A stretch of DNA of 64,000 nucleotides from an uncultured Myxococcales bacterium (lineage in GTDB: Bacteria > Myxococcota_A > Polyangia > Polyangiales > Polyangiaceae): contig CALMUT010000198.1 of NCBI GenBank assembly GCA_937872925.1, forward strand, positions 1 to 64,000, read 5' to 3'. Of this stretch, positions 9,769 through 19,017 are shown piece by piece. The stretch's first letter is position 1, and each line of letters begins with the position of its first letter. The notes under the pieces were generated by a model. The model worked only from the letters and a program-made list of their open reading frames with translations. It was not told the origin of the DNA and searched no databases. Both the position numbers and the translations under genes were made by a program.

Positions 9769-11364
9769 GTGACCACCAAGAAGAACCGCGCAGTCGGCCG
9801 CCGGCGGCGCACGCCGCAACAAGAGCAAGAACGTACCAGTCGTCACCAGCTCGCACTTGCCTGGAAATCATGGCCGCTACAGGCGAACGTCGAGGACCTC
9901 GGCGAAGACTTGCTCTTTCAACTGTACGAGGATGGCAAGTACACCAGTCTGTCATTCTACGTGCAATTGAAGAGCGCGAGCGACCTTGCACGCTTCATCA
10001 AGAAACGCACACCGGATTCTGTCACGTATCGTCTGCCAACGAAGGATCTACTTCATTGGACAGACTCGACCCCCACCGTGATTATCGTGGTTTGGGACGT
10101 CCAAAAGGCGGAGGGGGTGTGGATTGACGTCCCGACCGCGATCAAGCAGCTAGACGCGAGGACTCCCGGCTGGCGCTCAAAAGGCGAGACGGTGCAAGTA
10201 CTGCTACCTCGTACGCAAGGCACCGATGTTGCCGGTCGTGCGAAACTACGCAGGCGGCTCGCCCAGTTGGCGTTCCCAACGCTGGCGCACGGCAGGAAAA
10301 TTCGAGTCACCCCCAGTTTTTCGTTCCCTAAGACGCCCTCAGGCAGGGCAGCGCACGAAGCGCTAACGCGCGCGATCGATGAAGGCGGAACCGCCACCAT
10401 CGAAAAAGAACACATTACAGCCTTCAGAATCCCCGGATGGTGGCAACGAGCCAGCGGCTCCATTGAGCCTGACAGCATCACGATCACGTCGCGGGCGCGG
10501 CCGCTGACGTTTCCCCTCCGACTGCAATGCGTCTGCCCTACGTCGTCGGCGTCGGTGGACATCCTACTGCGTACTACAAGGGCCGGCCTCAAGAGAATTA
10601 CGCTTGAATCTACTCCGGGCGCTGGACCGATGAATATGACGCTGATCTTGCACACGCATGAGAAGCGGGTCGAGACCACTCTCGACTTTGGTTTTCCGTG
10701 CAAAAAGGTTGACGATTCGTTGGCTCTGGCTCGACTCCTGATCACCCATAAACGGGGTGCTCCCATTCGGCTGGTACTGCCGGGAGGAACACCCCTTGGA
10801 GAAGTACAACTCGACCCCGACGCCGGGCGTCCCCTGGCCGAGCTCCTGCGGTGGGAAAAGACTCTCCAGCAGCTAAGCTTCATCCAGGACCGCGTGAGCA
10901 GGTACGGCGCGTTTGATGTCCGCAATCTTGCGGACGCCGACATCCCAACGATCGTCCGCGTGCACAAGTTGCTTCAGACAGGAACGTATCGCACGGACAT
11001 GACCTTCAGCATGGACATGGTGCGGCGGCCGAAACTACCCCCACCCGGCCCAGACGACGGCAAGCATCCGCTAACACTGAAGATCAACCCGTTTGGCGAA
11101 GAGAAGTTGCTCGGTGTGCGCATCCCGTTCGGCGAGGTCACTCTTGAGTTCATCAATCCCGTGGAGCTTCTCAAGCAGATGCGCGCAGCTCGGCCTTCCA
11201 AACGCAAGCCCACTACAATTTCGGTATCAGGTACGCCCGTTCTTCAGCGATTCCATGACTGGGAACCTCCCAAATCCGGACCAGAGGTCGAGCCGTGCCG
11301 GCCGGCGACAGAAAGTGCAGCCAAACAGCCGCGCAGGCGCCGAGCGGTGAACAGAGCCGCCTGA
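9769..11364 (+). CDS. DUF4365-like putative nuclease (slot 3 of operon A)
   Basis: The product has 531 residues and starts at GTG 9769. After a basic N-terminus, residues 20-110 show DLGEDLLFQLY, then a beta strand ending in FYVQLKS, then VIIVVWDVQ. This arrangement (acidic residue, QxK) is typical of DUF4365/PD-(D/E)xK nuclease-fold domains. The remaining 400 residues are mixed alpha/beta without a motif I know and may sense or dimerise. It sits between the small helicase partner and the AAA+ ATPase. In operon B the same position holds an unrelated CHAT-like protease, so this looks like an exchangeable effector. Nuclease activity is inferred from fold signature only. Confidence 0.6.
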   Translation: MTTKKNRAVGRRRRTPQQEQERTSRHQLALAWKSWPLQANVEDLGEDLLFQLYEDGKYTSLSFYVQLKSASDLARFIKKRTPDSVTYRLPTKDLLHWTDSTPTVIIVVWDVQKAEGVWIDVPTAIKQLDARTPGWRSKGETVQVLLPRTQGTDVAGRAKLRRRLAQLAFPTLAHGRKIRVTPSFSFPKTPSGRAAHEALTRAIDEGGTATIEKEHITAFRIPGWWQRASGSIEPDSITITSRARPLTFPLRLQCVCPTSSASVDILLRTTRAGLKRITLESTPGAGPMNMTLILHTHEKRVETTLDFGFPCKKVDDSLALARLLITHKRGAPIRLVLPGGTPLGEVQLDPDAGRPLAELLRWEKTLQQLSFIQDRVSRYGAFDVRNLADADIPTIVRVHKLLQTGTYRTDMTFSMDMVRRPKLPPPGPDDGKHPLTLKINPFGEEKLLGVRIPFGEVTLEFINPVELLKQMRAARPSKRKPTTISVSGTPVLQRFHDWEPPKSGPEVEPCRPATESAAKQPRRRRAVNRAA

Positions 11365-11432
11365 AACGGAATCCGCGCAACTCGCCCTCCCCGCCGCCCG
11401 CGGGCTATCCTAGGGTCCCGTCCAGGTCGCAC

Positions 11433-12416
11433 ATGGCAACCGCTGCACAAATCAAGGCTCTCATCGAGAGCCAGCTGGAAGGCGACGACCGTCAATTCAT
11501 GACAGTCGCGATGCAGATCGCTGCCCATGCCGCGCGCAAGGGCCAGGGCCGCCTCGCGGACGACATCCGAGCACTGGTGGAACAGGCACGCGAGCGCAGC
11601 GAGCACCGACGCGCGTCCAAGCCCGTTCCCATCGCCGCAGCCCGTGGCGAGCTCGAGGGACTTCTTGGCGTCTCCTACCCAGAAGTGCGGCTTTCAGAGC
11701 TCGTGCTGGACGGCCCGACGCGACAGAGGCTCGAACGCATCGTGCAGGAGTACCGCGCGCGCTCAAAGCTGCAGGAGCACGCGCTGGAGCCGAGACGGAA
11801 GCTCTTGCTCGTCGGACCGCCCGGCTCTGGCAAGACGTACACGGCGTCAGCGCTGGCGGGCGAATTGAACCTCCCATTGCTTGTGATCCGCCTGGACGGG
11901 CTCATCACCAAGTTCATGGGCGAGACGGCAGCAAAGTTGCGCCTTGTCTTCGACAGCATGAGCAAGACCCGCGGCGTGTACCTGTTCGACGAGTTCGATT
12001 CCATCGGTGCGGCTCGTGGCGAGCGGGGCGACGTCGGGGAGATCCGCCGTGTGCTCAATTCGTTTCTTCAGTTCATCGAGCACGACGACTCCGACAGCTT
12101 GGTGGTGGCTGCCACCAACTTCGGCCCATCGCTTGATCCGGCACTTTTTCGCAGATTCGACGACATCGTCGAGTACAGCCTACCGACCGCGCGGGAGGTC
12201 GAGGAGTTGCTCAGGTCGCGCCTCTCACCGTTCAGCACCGGGGGGATGAACTGGAAGCAGGTCATCAGCGAGGGAGTGGGCCTGAGCTACGCCGATCTTG
12301 CCCGCGCATGTACCGACGCGGCGAAGGATGCCGTGCTCGCCGGAGGAACGACCATCACGACAACCGGGCTGCTGGCGTGTCTCGGCGAACGCAAGCACTT
12401 GCCAGTAATGAAGTAG
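11433..12416 (+). CDS. ietA: AAA+ ATPase, IetA-like (operon A)
   Basis: The 327-residue protein starts at ATG 11433. The N-terminal 100 residues are helical and the rest is a classic AAA+ core: Walker A LLVGPPGSGKTYTAS near residue 128, the pore-loop-like region KFMGETAAKLRLVF, Walker B GVYLFDEFDSI near 183, sensor VVAATNFG and the arginine-finger segment LFRRFDDIVEY. An S8 subtilase gene begins 7 nt downstream. This ATPase plus subtilisin pairing is that of IetAS, a known anti-phage/exclusion system, in which the ATPase presumably controls the protease. The paralogue at 33088 has the same length and is nearly identical in the core. Confidence 0.85.
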   Translation: MATAAQIKALIESQLEGDDRQFMTVAMQIAAHAARKGQGRLADDIRALVEQARERSEHRRASKPVPIAAARGELEGLLGVSYPEVRLSELVLDGPTRQRLERIVQEYRARSKLQEHALEPRRKLLLVGPPGSGKTYTASALAGELNLPLLVIRLDGLITKFMGETAAKLRLVFDSMSKTRGVYLFDEFDSIGAARGERGDVGEIRRVLNSFLQFIEHDDSDSLVVAATNFGPSLDPALFRRFDDIVEYSLPTAREVEELLRSRLSPFSTGGMNWKQVISEGVGLSYADLARACTDAAKDAVLAGGTTITTTGLLACLGERKHLPVMK

Positions 12417-12423
12417 GTACCGG

Positions 12424-14907
12424 ATGGCGGGGGAGCAGGACGACAGGCGCCGGCATTTCGTGCTCGGCGCGAACGGCCAGACTGAACCTTTCACTTCGCC
12501 TCGTTCGGGGCGCGAGCGCTTGAAGCCAATTCCAACTGCGGATCGAAAATCGCACGCCGAAGTATTGCTTGCGCAACTCGAACTGATCAAACAGGCCATG
12601 GCCGACGTCACGGCAGAACGAGCCGCGCACCAAATCGAAGAGCAGGAGGGACTGGTGGTCGAGTTCGAGGCCGTCTCAGGTTTTGAACTCGCGCTTGAGT
12701 CCCTCGACGCACGAGACCAGGGCGTCGAGTTGCTATCGATCAAGGAAGGCCCGACCACACGCGCCACGGCGTTTATTCCCCACGGCAAGCTTGGCTGGCT
12801 GGAGCGAAAGCTTGAGAAGTTCCGTGACGAGGACACGCCCAAAGGTGCGCCCAAGAATGCGAAACTTGTCTCGCGCCTGGCGGCCATCCGCAGAGCAGCG
12901 TTGCGTGCCTTTTGGACTGACGACGAAGCGCTTTTTCCGGACGACGGCACGAACATTTGGTGGGAAGTCTGGCTACGTGCGGGCAATGATCGCCGGCGCG
13001 TTCTCGATTCGTTCGAACTCCACGCGGGACGTTTTGGGCTAAAACTGAAGCGCGGCGAAGTGGTCGAGTTCATCGACCGAACGGTGCTGCTGGCGTGGGG
13101 GCCACCGGAAGCGATGCGTGCTTCTGTCGAATTGCTGGATTGCATCGCCGAACTGCGCAAGGCGAAGGAGCTTGCGGGGGAGTTCTTCGATGTGCCGGGA
13201 GAGTTCCAGCGCGACCTTGCAGCAGACCTTCGAAAGAGGCTCGTTGTGAGCCGCTCCAACCCGCCGGCGGTCTGCCTGCTGGACAGTGGGGTGAATGACC
13301 ACCCACTTCTTGAGGGGTTCATCGCGCTCCGCGACACCGCCCTGGCGAAGTCCTTCGGCGTCGGTGACAGAGACGGCCACGGCACGGAGATGGCTGGCAT
13401 TGCACTGTTTGCCGACGAGCTTGCCGACCACCTCACAAGCGCGCTGCCAGTGGCTATCGACAACGTCGTGGAATCGGTGAAGTTGTGGCACGAGACTTCG
13501 CCAACGGATCCAGAGTTCTACGGTCACGTGACCGCACAGGCTGCCTATGCCGCCGAAGCCAGCGCGCCTGAACGCCAGCGCGCATTCTGCCTGCCCGTCA
13601 CCACGAGGGACTCAAGAGACCGGGGCGCACCCTCATCCTGGTCCGCCAGGGTGGATGCACTGGTAACGGAGGCGGTCCAGGACGACGCGCACGCCCGCGT
13701 TCTCGTGGTGTCTGCCGGCAACGTCATCGAGGCCTCGTGCCGGACCGGCCCGTACCCGGATGTCAACCGCGCAGACGGGATCCATGACCCGGGCCAGGCG
13801 TGGAACGCGCTTACCGTGGGCGGATTCACCAATCGAGCCACGTTGAACGCCAACCGATTCCCGGGATGGACTCCGGTCGCTGATGCCGGCGCGCTCAGCC
13901 CCACCAGCACGACGAGCCTCACCTGGAACGACAGCTGGCCCTTGAAGCCCGATGTAGTTCTGGAAGGTGGGAATCTCGCCACGGACCCGAAAACCAACGA
14001 AGCCGACACAGTGGATGATGTCCGACTTCTCACCACGTTCCATCACCCGACCCAACGGTGGTTCACGACAACGGGCGACACGAGCGCCGCCGCCACACAG
14101 GCCGCGAGAATGGCTGCGCTGCTCCTCGGCGAGTGCCCGGGCCTTTGGCCCGAGACCGTCCGCGCGCTGCTCTTACACTCGGCCGAGTGGACCGAGCGGA
14201 TGCTCCGCGAGTTTCCAACCGACAACGACAGACGGAACCGGCTGCGATGTTACGGCCACGGTGTTCCGAGCCTCGAGCGAGCCCTCTGGTCAGCGCGTGA
14301 CCAGCTCACTCTCATCATCGAGGACGAACTAGTCCCGTTCCGCAAGGATCCATCGGGAATGAAGACCAACGAGATGAACCTGCACGAGTTGCCCTGGCCC
14401 ACCGACGTGCTTCAGGGCCTTGGTCACACCCCAGTGGAACTCCGAGTCACGCTCTCGTATTTTGTCGAACCAAACCCTGCGCGCCGTGGCTGGCGCTCTC
14501 GATTCGTATACCCATCCCACCAGCTACGTTTCGACGTACGCCGTGCGCACGAGACAAGTGGGGCGTTCCGTGCGCGAGTGAACAAGCAAGCGCAAGCTAA
14601 CGGGCATCAACGCAGGGGTGGTTCTGACTCCGCGTGGGACCTGGGCCCCAACCTCCGGAACAAAGGCTCGGTGCATCAGGACACCTGGCGCGGCACCGCA
14701 GCCGACCTCGCTGCACGCGGCGTGCTGGCCGTCTACCCGGGCGGGTCGGGTTGGTGGAGATCCAGGCCCGCGCTCAAACGCTGGGGGAGCCCTGCGAGGT
14801 ACGCGCTCGTGGTTTCGATTCGGACGCCAGCAGTAGGCGTGGATGTGGACATCTACGCCGCCGTTGAAGCCCAGGTGAGCGTGCCCGTGGCGATCGCTGG
14901 ACGGTAG
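12424..14907 (+). CDS. ietS: S8 subtilisin-like serine protease, IetS-like (operon A)
   Basis: The protein has 827 residues and no signal peptide, so it should be cytoplasmic. The catalytic triad is visible: Asp287 in CLLDSGVND, His319 in DGHGTEMAG and Ser554 in TGDTSAAATQAARMA. The spacing between His and Ser is longer than in secreted subtilases. The first 280 residues form an accessory domain and the C-terminal 200 are beta-rich. It follows the AAA+ ATPase by 7 nt and is the last gene of operon A. By analogy with IetAS it is probably the toxic effector, restrained or delivered by the ATPase. Its cellular target is unknown. Operon B has lost this gene except for the first codons. Confidence 0.85.
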   Translation: MAGEQDDRRRHFVLGANGQTEPFTSPRSGRERLKPIPTADRKSHAEVLLAQLELIKQAMADVTAERAAHQIEEQEGLVVEFEAVSGFELALESLDARDQGVELLSIKEGPTTRATAFIPHGKLGWLERKLEKFRDEDTPKGAPKNAKLVSRLAAIRRAALRAFWTDDEALFPDDGTNIWWEVWLRAGNDRRRVLDSFELHAGRFGLKLKRGEVVEFIDRTVLLAWGPPEAMRASVELLDCIAELRKAKELAGEFFDVPGEFQRDLAADLRKRLVVSRSNPPAVCLLDSGVNDHPLLEGFIALRDTALAKSFGVGDRDGHGTEMAGIALFADELADHLTSALPVAIDNVVESVKLWHETSPTDPEFYGHVTAQAAYAAEASAPERQRAFCLPVTTRDSRDRGAPSSWSARVDALVTEAVQDDAHARVLVVSAGNVIEASCRTGPYPDVNRADGIHDPGQAWNALTVGGFTNRATLNANRFPGWTPVADAGALSPTSTTSLTWNDSWPLKPDVVLEGGNLATDPKTNEADTVDDVRLLTTFHHPTQRWFTTTGDTSAAATQAARMAALLLGECPGLWPETVRALLLHSAEWTERMLREFPTDNDRRNRLRCYGHGVPSLERALWSARDQLTLIIEDELVPFRKDPSGMKTNEMNLHELPWPTDVLQGLGHTPVELRVTLSYFVEPNPARRGWRSRFVYPSHQLRFDVRRAHETSGAFRARVNKQAQANGHQRRGGSDSAWDLGPNLRNKGSVHQDTWRGTAADLAARGVLAVYPGGSGWWRSRPALKRWGSPARYALVVSIRTPAVGVDVDIYAAVEAQVSVPVAIAGR

Positions 14908-15129
14908 ACGAACTAGCGACTGGATCGGTAATCTCAGAGTGGGCGACGGTCTCAGCGAAACCCTGTGGCCGACCGGCTCCTGAGGGACTCCCACCGGAGT
15001 TCTTATTCCCGTTTGGCACGAGGTACTGCAGCCCGGCCTGCATTGCTGGCCCTTGTATTCACCGAACCGGGCCAGCAGCGGGTTCACCGAGGCGAGTTCT
15101 TTCAGCGCTCTGCCGGCGGAGCGCGCAAC

Positions 15130-16458
15130 CTAGTCCGAACCCTCCGGTTCGCGGGCGTCCACTTCGGGCATCGGAACTTCCTCGGCGAGGAGCTCTCGGT
15201 CAGCGTTGGAGAGCACGAAAAAGATTCGGCTGTCCACGATGCGCAAACGCATGCTGTTAGCATCGTAGTAGAAAAGCGGTGGACTCATTTCGGCTTGATA
15301 TTTCGGCAACTTCGTTAACAGATTTGTAACGTCGCTGCCCCGGATTGTCTCCTTGTCCTGGCGGTGATGTGCCCGCCGCAGCATGTCCAGCAGTTGCGCG
15401 CGCTCCACTCCATCCTGCAACTTCTCCAAGTCCATGCCCAGCACCACCTGCACTAGGTAGTATGGCAGCAACAGGACTTGCTCCGCTTCGCCTCGCCGCA
15501 CTCGGGACTTGGCGGCGATGCCTTGGAAGCCTTTCAGCAAAGCGCTGCGTTGAGATACCAGTTTCGCCGCGATCGTGCGGTCCAGCGCTGACTGCTCCGC
15601 GAGCACCATTGGCGCCCCGTTGGCCTGCGTCTGAGTGACGCCGTGCTCGAGACACAGGTGCTTGAGGAACTCCTGAAAGAGCCCAACGTTTCCGTAGGCG
15701 TTGTGCTTCAGGACTTTGAGCAGCGCCGGGGCAATCGTGACGTTTAGATGTGTGCTCCCGGCCAAAGCCACGCCATCGAAGGCTTCATCCGTCCAAGGCT
15801 CGATAGGAATCTCAATGATACGGTCCTGCAAGTCACCGTTGTGCGTAACGAGGAGGTTCGCCTCCTTCCAAATTCCGAGTATCAAAAACCTGATTCCGAT
15901 TTCGTGGAATGTCTTCAAATCAAAAGCGAGCGCCCGCTGCGTGTCTGGCGGTAGGTAATGGTAGTTTTCGAGCACAATCCGCTTTTTGAACTTGAGCTGG
16001 GTAAGCAACTCGCTGATTGACTGGGCATCGCCGAAGTCGTACGCGACAAACTCGGTCGACAGCGCCTGTTGGCCTGATGCCTGCCCCGACGCTTCGACTT
16101 CCGCCTTGCCGCCTCCCAGAAAGGGGATACGCGCCTTGAATCCGGTCGTCACTTTGCCTCCGGCGGTCGCGCCAAGGGTGCGTGTCTCTATCGTCTGAAT
16201 GCGGGCGCCAGACTGGCGCAGTATCGATTGGTACAGACCCTCGATCGACATCCGCGGGCCGCATCGAACTATCAGGCATTCGTTGTCCGGCAGGTGTTTC
16301 TGTCGGAGCGAGGTCTTGCCCTGCTTCGATGATCCGTACACCACGATGTGGTGGTCGGAGGCAAGCGATTCGCGGAACCGAAGATCAACCTCATCGCGCT
16401 CGACGTAGCTCAGTACGAGTTGGGTACGAATTCCGAACACTTCATCGGTCGTAGCCAT
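15130..16458 (-). CDS. P-loop ATPase of a defence-associated type
   Basis: The 442-residue protein has a P-loop at residues 42-50 (GSSKQGKTS) preceded by the strand HIVVY. A hydrophobic strand KRIVLENYHYL stands where Walker B is expected. It lacks the usual Asp-Glu, so hydrolysis may be weak or the motif divergent. A Gly-rich insert (FLGGGKAEVEASGQASGQ) sits near residue 120. The ATG is backed by AGAGGAA 6-12 nt upstream. The gene is transcribed opposite to its neighbours, convergent with ietS and divergent from the gene at 16753. It resembles uncharacterised AAA/STAND-like proteins of defence islands; no specific system is assigned. Confidence 0.7.
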   Translation of the reverse strand: MATTDEVFGIRTQLVLSYVERDEVDLRFRESLASDHHIVVYGSSKQGKTSLRQKHLPDNECLIVRCGPRMSIEGLYQSILRQSGARIQTIETRTLGATAGGKVTTGFKARIPFLGGGKAEVEASGQASGQQALSTEFVAYDFGDAQSISELLTQLKFKKRIVLENYHYLPPDTQRALAFDLKTFHEIGIRFLILGIWKEANLLVTHNGDLQDRIIEIPIEPWTDEAFDGVALAGSTHLNVTIAPALLKVLKHNAYGNVGLFQEFLKHLCLEHGVTQTQANGAPMVLAEQSALDRTIAAKLVSQRSALLKGFQGIAAKSRVRRGEAEQVLLLPYYLVQVVLGMDLEKLQDGVERAQLLDMLRRAHHRQDKETIRGSDVTNLLTKLPKYQAEMSPPLFYYDANSMRLRIVDSRIFFVLSNADRELLAEEVPMPEVDAREPEGSD

Positions 16459-16752
16459 ATGTTCCTCTTTCGGGAGTCAAGATCACGCTCGACTTGTTTG
16501 GGTTCGGGCGCCCGGCCCCGGATCCCCGACGCTGTCTCACACAGGATGTCAGGATGACGCATTGGACTCAAGGCAGGAGACGAACCTACGACCGGCTCGG
16601 CGCGGGCCAACGGGTCGCTGGTTACAACGACAGTGCCGAAGCCGGGCCCAATGCCTGGCGTTGCGCGGTTTTTTGGCGCTCGGGCGCAGTCCGAGAGAAA
16701 CCGCCGACGCAGCGATGTTCGACATGTTTACCGGCTTGGCGGCTGGATCACA

Positions 16753-17667
16753 ATGCGCGATGACACTCCATGCGCCACGCTCGAAGAGTTTTCGGCCCTG
16801 GTATTGTTTCCGGAGTACGGCCAGGAACTCATTCAGGCTGGCACGGCGGCGCTATCCAGGGGCGAGCCCATCCACCCGGGACTGGGGCACGGAGACGCGA
16901 GCAAGACGAGCAACTACAAGGGAGCGGCGTTTGCGTTCCGCGGTCAGCGCTGGGTCGTGTGCGAAACCCAGCTGGTCAACGAGAATGCGCAGCTATTCGA
17001 TGCGACCGTTGCGTATGCCGCAGCCGTCGGCGCTGAACGGAGTCTCGCGATCCTCAAAGCGCCTAATGCTGCCGCCGGTGGCAACAGTGCAACCGACGAG
17101 TACACTGCGCGCTATCGCGCAGCAGCGTGGCATGGCTTTGGCGTTGTCTTCGTGACAGAAGACCGACTGCACGACACCATGAGGGTTGCGCCGACGCGAC
17201 CGCCTTCACACCAGGGTTGGATTACCGATCTGGTCAATGCTCTGCGCGACGCACTGCTTTCCCGCGAGTTCGACGTCGAGCGCATCAGCGGCAGCAAGGG
17301 CGCCGAAGAGTTGGTCCGACCGGTTATGGACAGCTTGTTGGTCGCCCGTGGCTTCCGGCGAGCCCCGACCAGCAGGTACCAGACGTTCTGGCGCGGTGCC
17401 CAGTCAGACGGCGCCTGGGCACGAGATGGCACGGCGCCCAAATTGGTCGCGCTGGAGGTGAAGCTGGAAGAGGACGTGGGCGGCCCATTCTGTCAGGTCA
17501 TCGAAAACCTAGGGCGCGCCGACGCGGTGATTCAGGTTCGCCTGGTCAACCGCAAGACTCGCGCAGCCCTGAATGAACTGCTCGCCTCCAACCCGTGGGT
17601 TCCGGAACTCAAGGCACGAGTGGCAATGAAGCTGCCTGTGCGGTTTCTGGAAATACCTGCGCGATAG
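16753..17667 (+). CDS. Unknown protein with possible PD-(D/E)xK nuclease core
   Basis: The 304-residue product is read from ATG 16753 (MRDDTPCATLEEF). The frame is open further upstream, but that part is low-complexity and not convincing. The C-terminal half contains GAQSDGAWARDG followed by LVALEVKLEEDVGG. A conserved Asp and an ExK pair like this could be a restriction-endonuclease-like active site. The N-terminal half has alternating strands and helices (WVVCETQLV, GVVFVTEDRL) and looks like a Rossmann-like or second nuclease-like fold. It is divergent from the ATPase at 16458 and upstream of the gene at 17991, with a 323-nt gap. Function is unknown; the nuclease idea is inference from one motif. 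Confidence 0.6.
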   Translation: MRDDTPCATLEEFSALVLFPEYGQELIQAGTAALSRGEPIHPGLGHGDASKTSNYKGAAFAFRGQRWVVCETQLVNENAQLFDATVAYAAAVGAERSLAILKAPNAAAGGNSATDEYTARYRAAAWHGFGVVFVTEDRLHDTMRVAPTRPPSHQGWITDLVNALRDALLSREFDVERISGSKGAEELVRPVMDSLLVARGFRRAPTSRYQTFWRGAQSDGAWARDGTAPKLVALEVKLEEDVGGPFCQVIENLGRADAVIQVRLVNRKTRAALNELLASNPWVPELKARVAMKLPVRFLEIPAR

Positions 17668-17881
17668 GCCGGCGGAACAACCATGCCGAAACGGCGCGGA
17701 CGTGCGTCGTCGCTGGTCCGACGACGCTTCTTCAACCTGCCATTGCACTCCGGTTCCGTGCTGACGGTGCTCAAGTTGGATGGGGGCACCACGGGCTCCG
17801 GGCCACGCTCGCTGCGCGATTCAACGGTTCGAGAGCCGTGCCGCGCCCCTTCCATGGCACGGCGCCAAGCCCGCGACGCTG

Positions 17882-17906
17882 CCATGCGACAAGAATCGTC
17901 GCATGG
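17882..17906. promoter_or_regulatory. Perfect 9-bp inverted repeat in a 323-nt intergenic gap
   Basis: CCATGCGAC and GTCGCATGG form perfect arms around a 7-nt loop. The hairpin lies 85 nt upstream of the ATG at 17991, in the gap 17668-17990. It could be an operator or an mRNA hairpin. There is no T-run after it, so a simple terminator is unlikely. The rest of the gap shows no convincing gene; the short ORFs there are Arg-rich shadows. Confidence 0.4.
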
Positions 17907-17990
17907 GGAACGCGACGACTTTCGCGCAGAGCACGCATCCTTTCGTCGGCATCCACCCAAGCGGTATGCTCGCTGTACCCAAGGAATGCC

Positions 17991-18986
17991 ATGAGCGATA
18001 GCCAGGTCCGCAAGCCGCTGATTCTCGTAAAACCCACCAGCGAGATTGAGCGCACCACCCAAGAAGGGGCGTCGGGCGCAGCGACCGACGTAACCAGCAC
18101 TTCGGCGGTGGAAGCGGCCACAGCGGCAAGCGCGGTTGCAGCGACCGGTGCAGCCCTAGCCAGTGCCCTCGTGCTGACTCCGGCAGTCGGACTGCCACTC
18201 TTCGGCGCCAAGCTGCTGTACGACGCCATTCGGAAAGGGCGCGATGATCGCGCCGAGGATAGCCCGGCGAGCGAACCTGACGCGAATGAGCACCGCGAGC
18301 ACGAGGCCGCGTTGGCCGAGCACGCGATGATGATTGGCTCCGCTCTTGAACGTAGTGAAGAAGTGCTTGTGGTCACGCTCGCGTCCATGCCGGATGGGTT
18401 GAACTTCCCGCCGGGTCATCCACTGCCAGCCAGGTACTACCGCCGACATCCCCTCAATGAAGACACGTACATCCCAATCGAAATGTACGACCGGCTGCTG
18501 CTTGAGGAACGCGAGGCCGAGCTAATACGCCTGCTGGTAGACCTCGGCGCCACTGGCATCGAAATCTCGAAAGCCGGAAACAATTCGCGTTCCTTGTCCG
18601 GCGGCGCTAAGGCCGAAGCCAGCGGCGTGAGCGGCGCGGAGATCGCGGCCGGCGGCGAGAGCACTCGCGCCGCCCGTGATCTCAGGGTCTTCGAGCTTCG
18701 CGGTATCCCGTGGACGGCGGAGATGCAGTTCGATCCCACGGCGTACAAGTGGCTGGAGTACGAGCCCGCTTGGAAGGCCGTGATGCATGCCCGGCGGGTC
18801 GGCGCCTGCGTCACCGCCAGCATCGAACTGCACCAAGAGACCAGCTTCTCGCTCGCGGCTTCCGCAAAGGCGACCGGTATTCTGGCAGACGTGGGCCTAG
18901 CGAGCGGCGGGGCGAATGCTGAGTACGACAGTCGCCAGGAAACCGCAGTTCGGTTCCGGGTCAGTTTTACGCCGGCAGAGACCTGA
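17991..18986 (+). CDS. Unknown protein with an Ala-rich hydrophobic segment
   Basis: The 331-residue protein starts at ATG 17991 with MSDSQVRKPLILVKPT. Residues 35-75 are an Ala/Val-rich hydrophobic stretch (VAATGAALASALVLTPAVG) that could be one or two membrane helices. A charged region and a conserved-looking soluble domain follow, including PLPARYYRRHPLNEDTYIP and RLLVDLGATGIEI. The C-terminus is Ser/Ala/Gly-rich (LSGGAKAEASGVSGAEIAAG). It resembles no family I can name. Its place just upstream of hsdM in a defence island, together with a possible membrane anchor, would suit a membrane-associated effector, but that is speculation. Confidence 0.6.
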   Translation: MSDSQVRKPLILVKPTSEIERTTQEGASGAATDVTSTSAVEAATAASAVAATGAALASALVLTPAVGLPLFGAKLLYDAIRKGRDDRAEDSPASEPDANEHREHEAALAEHAMMIGSALERSEEVLVVTLASMPDGLNFPPGHPLPARYYRRHPLNEDTYIPIEMYDRLLLEEREAELIRLLVDLGATGIEISKAGNNSRSLSGGAKAEASGVSGAEIAAGGESTRAARDLRVFELRGIPWTAEMQFDPTAYKWLEYEPAWKAVMHARRVGACVTASIELHQETSFSLAASAKATGILADVGLASGGANAEYDSRQETAVRFRVSFTPAET

Positions 18987-19017
18987 CCTCGGTGTTGTAT
19001 TAGCCTCGCAGTGCAAT

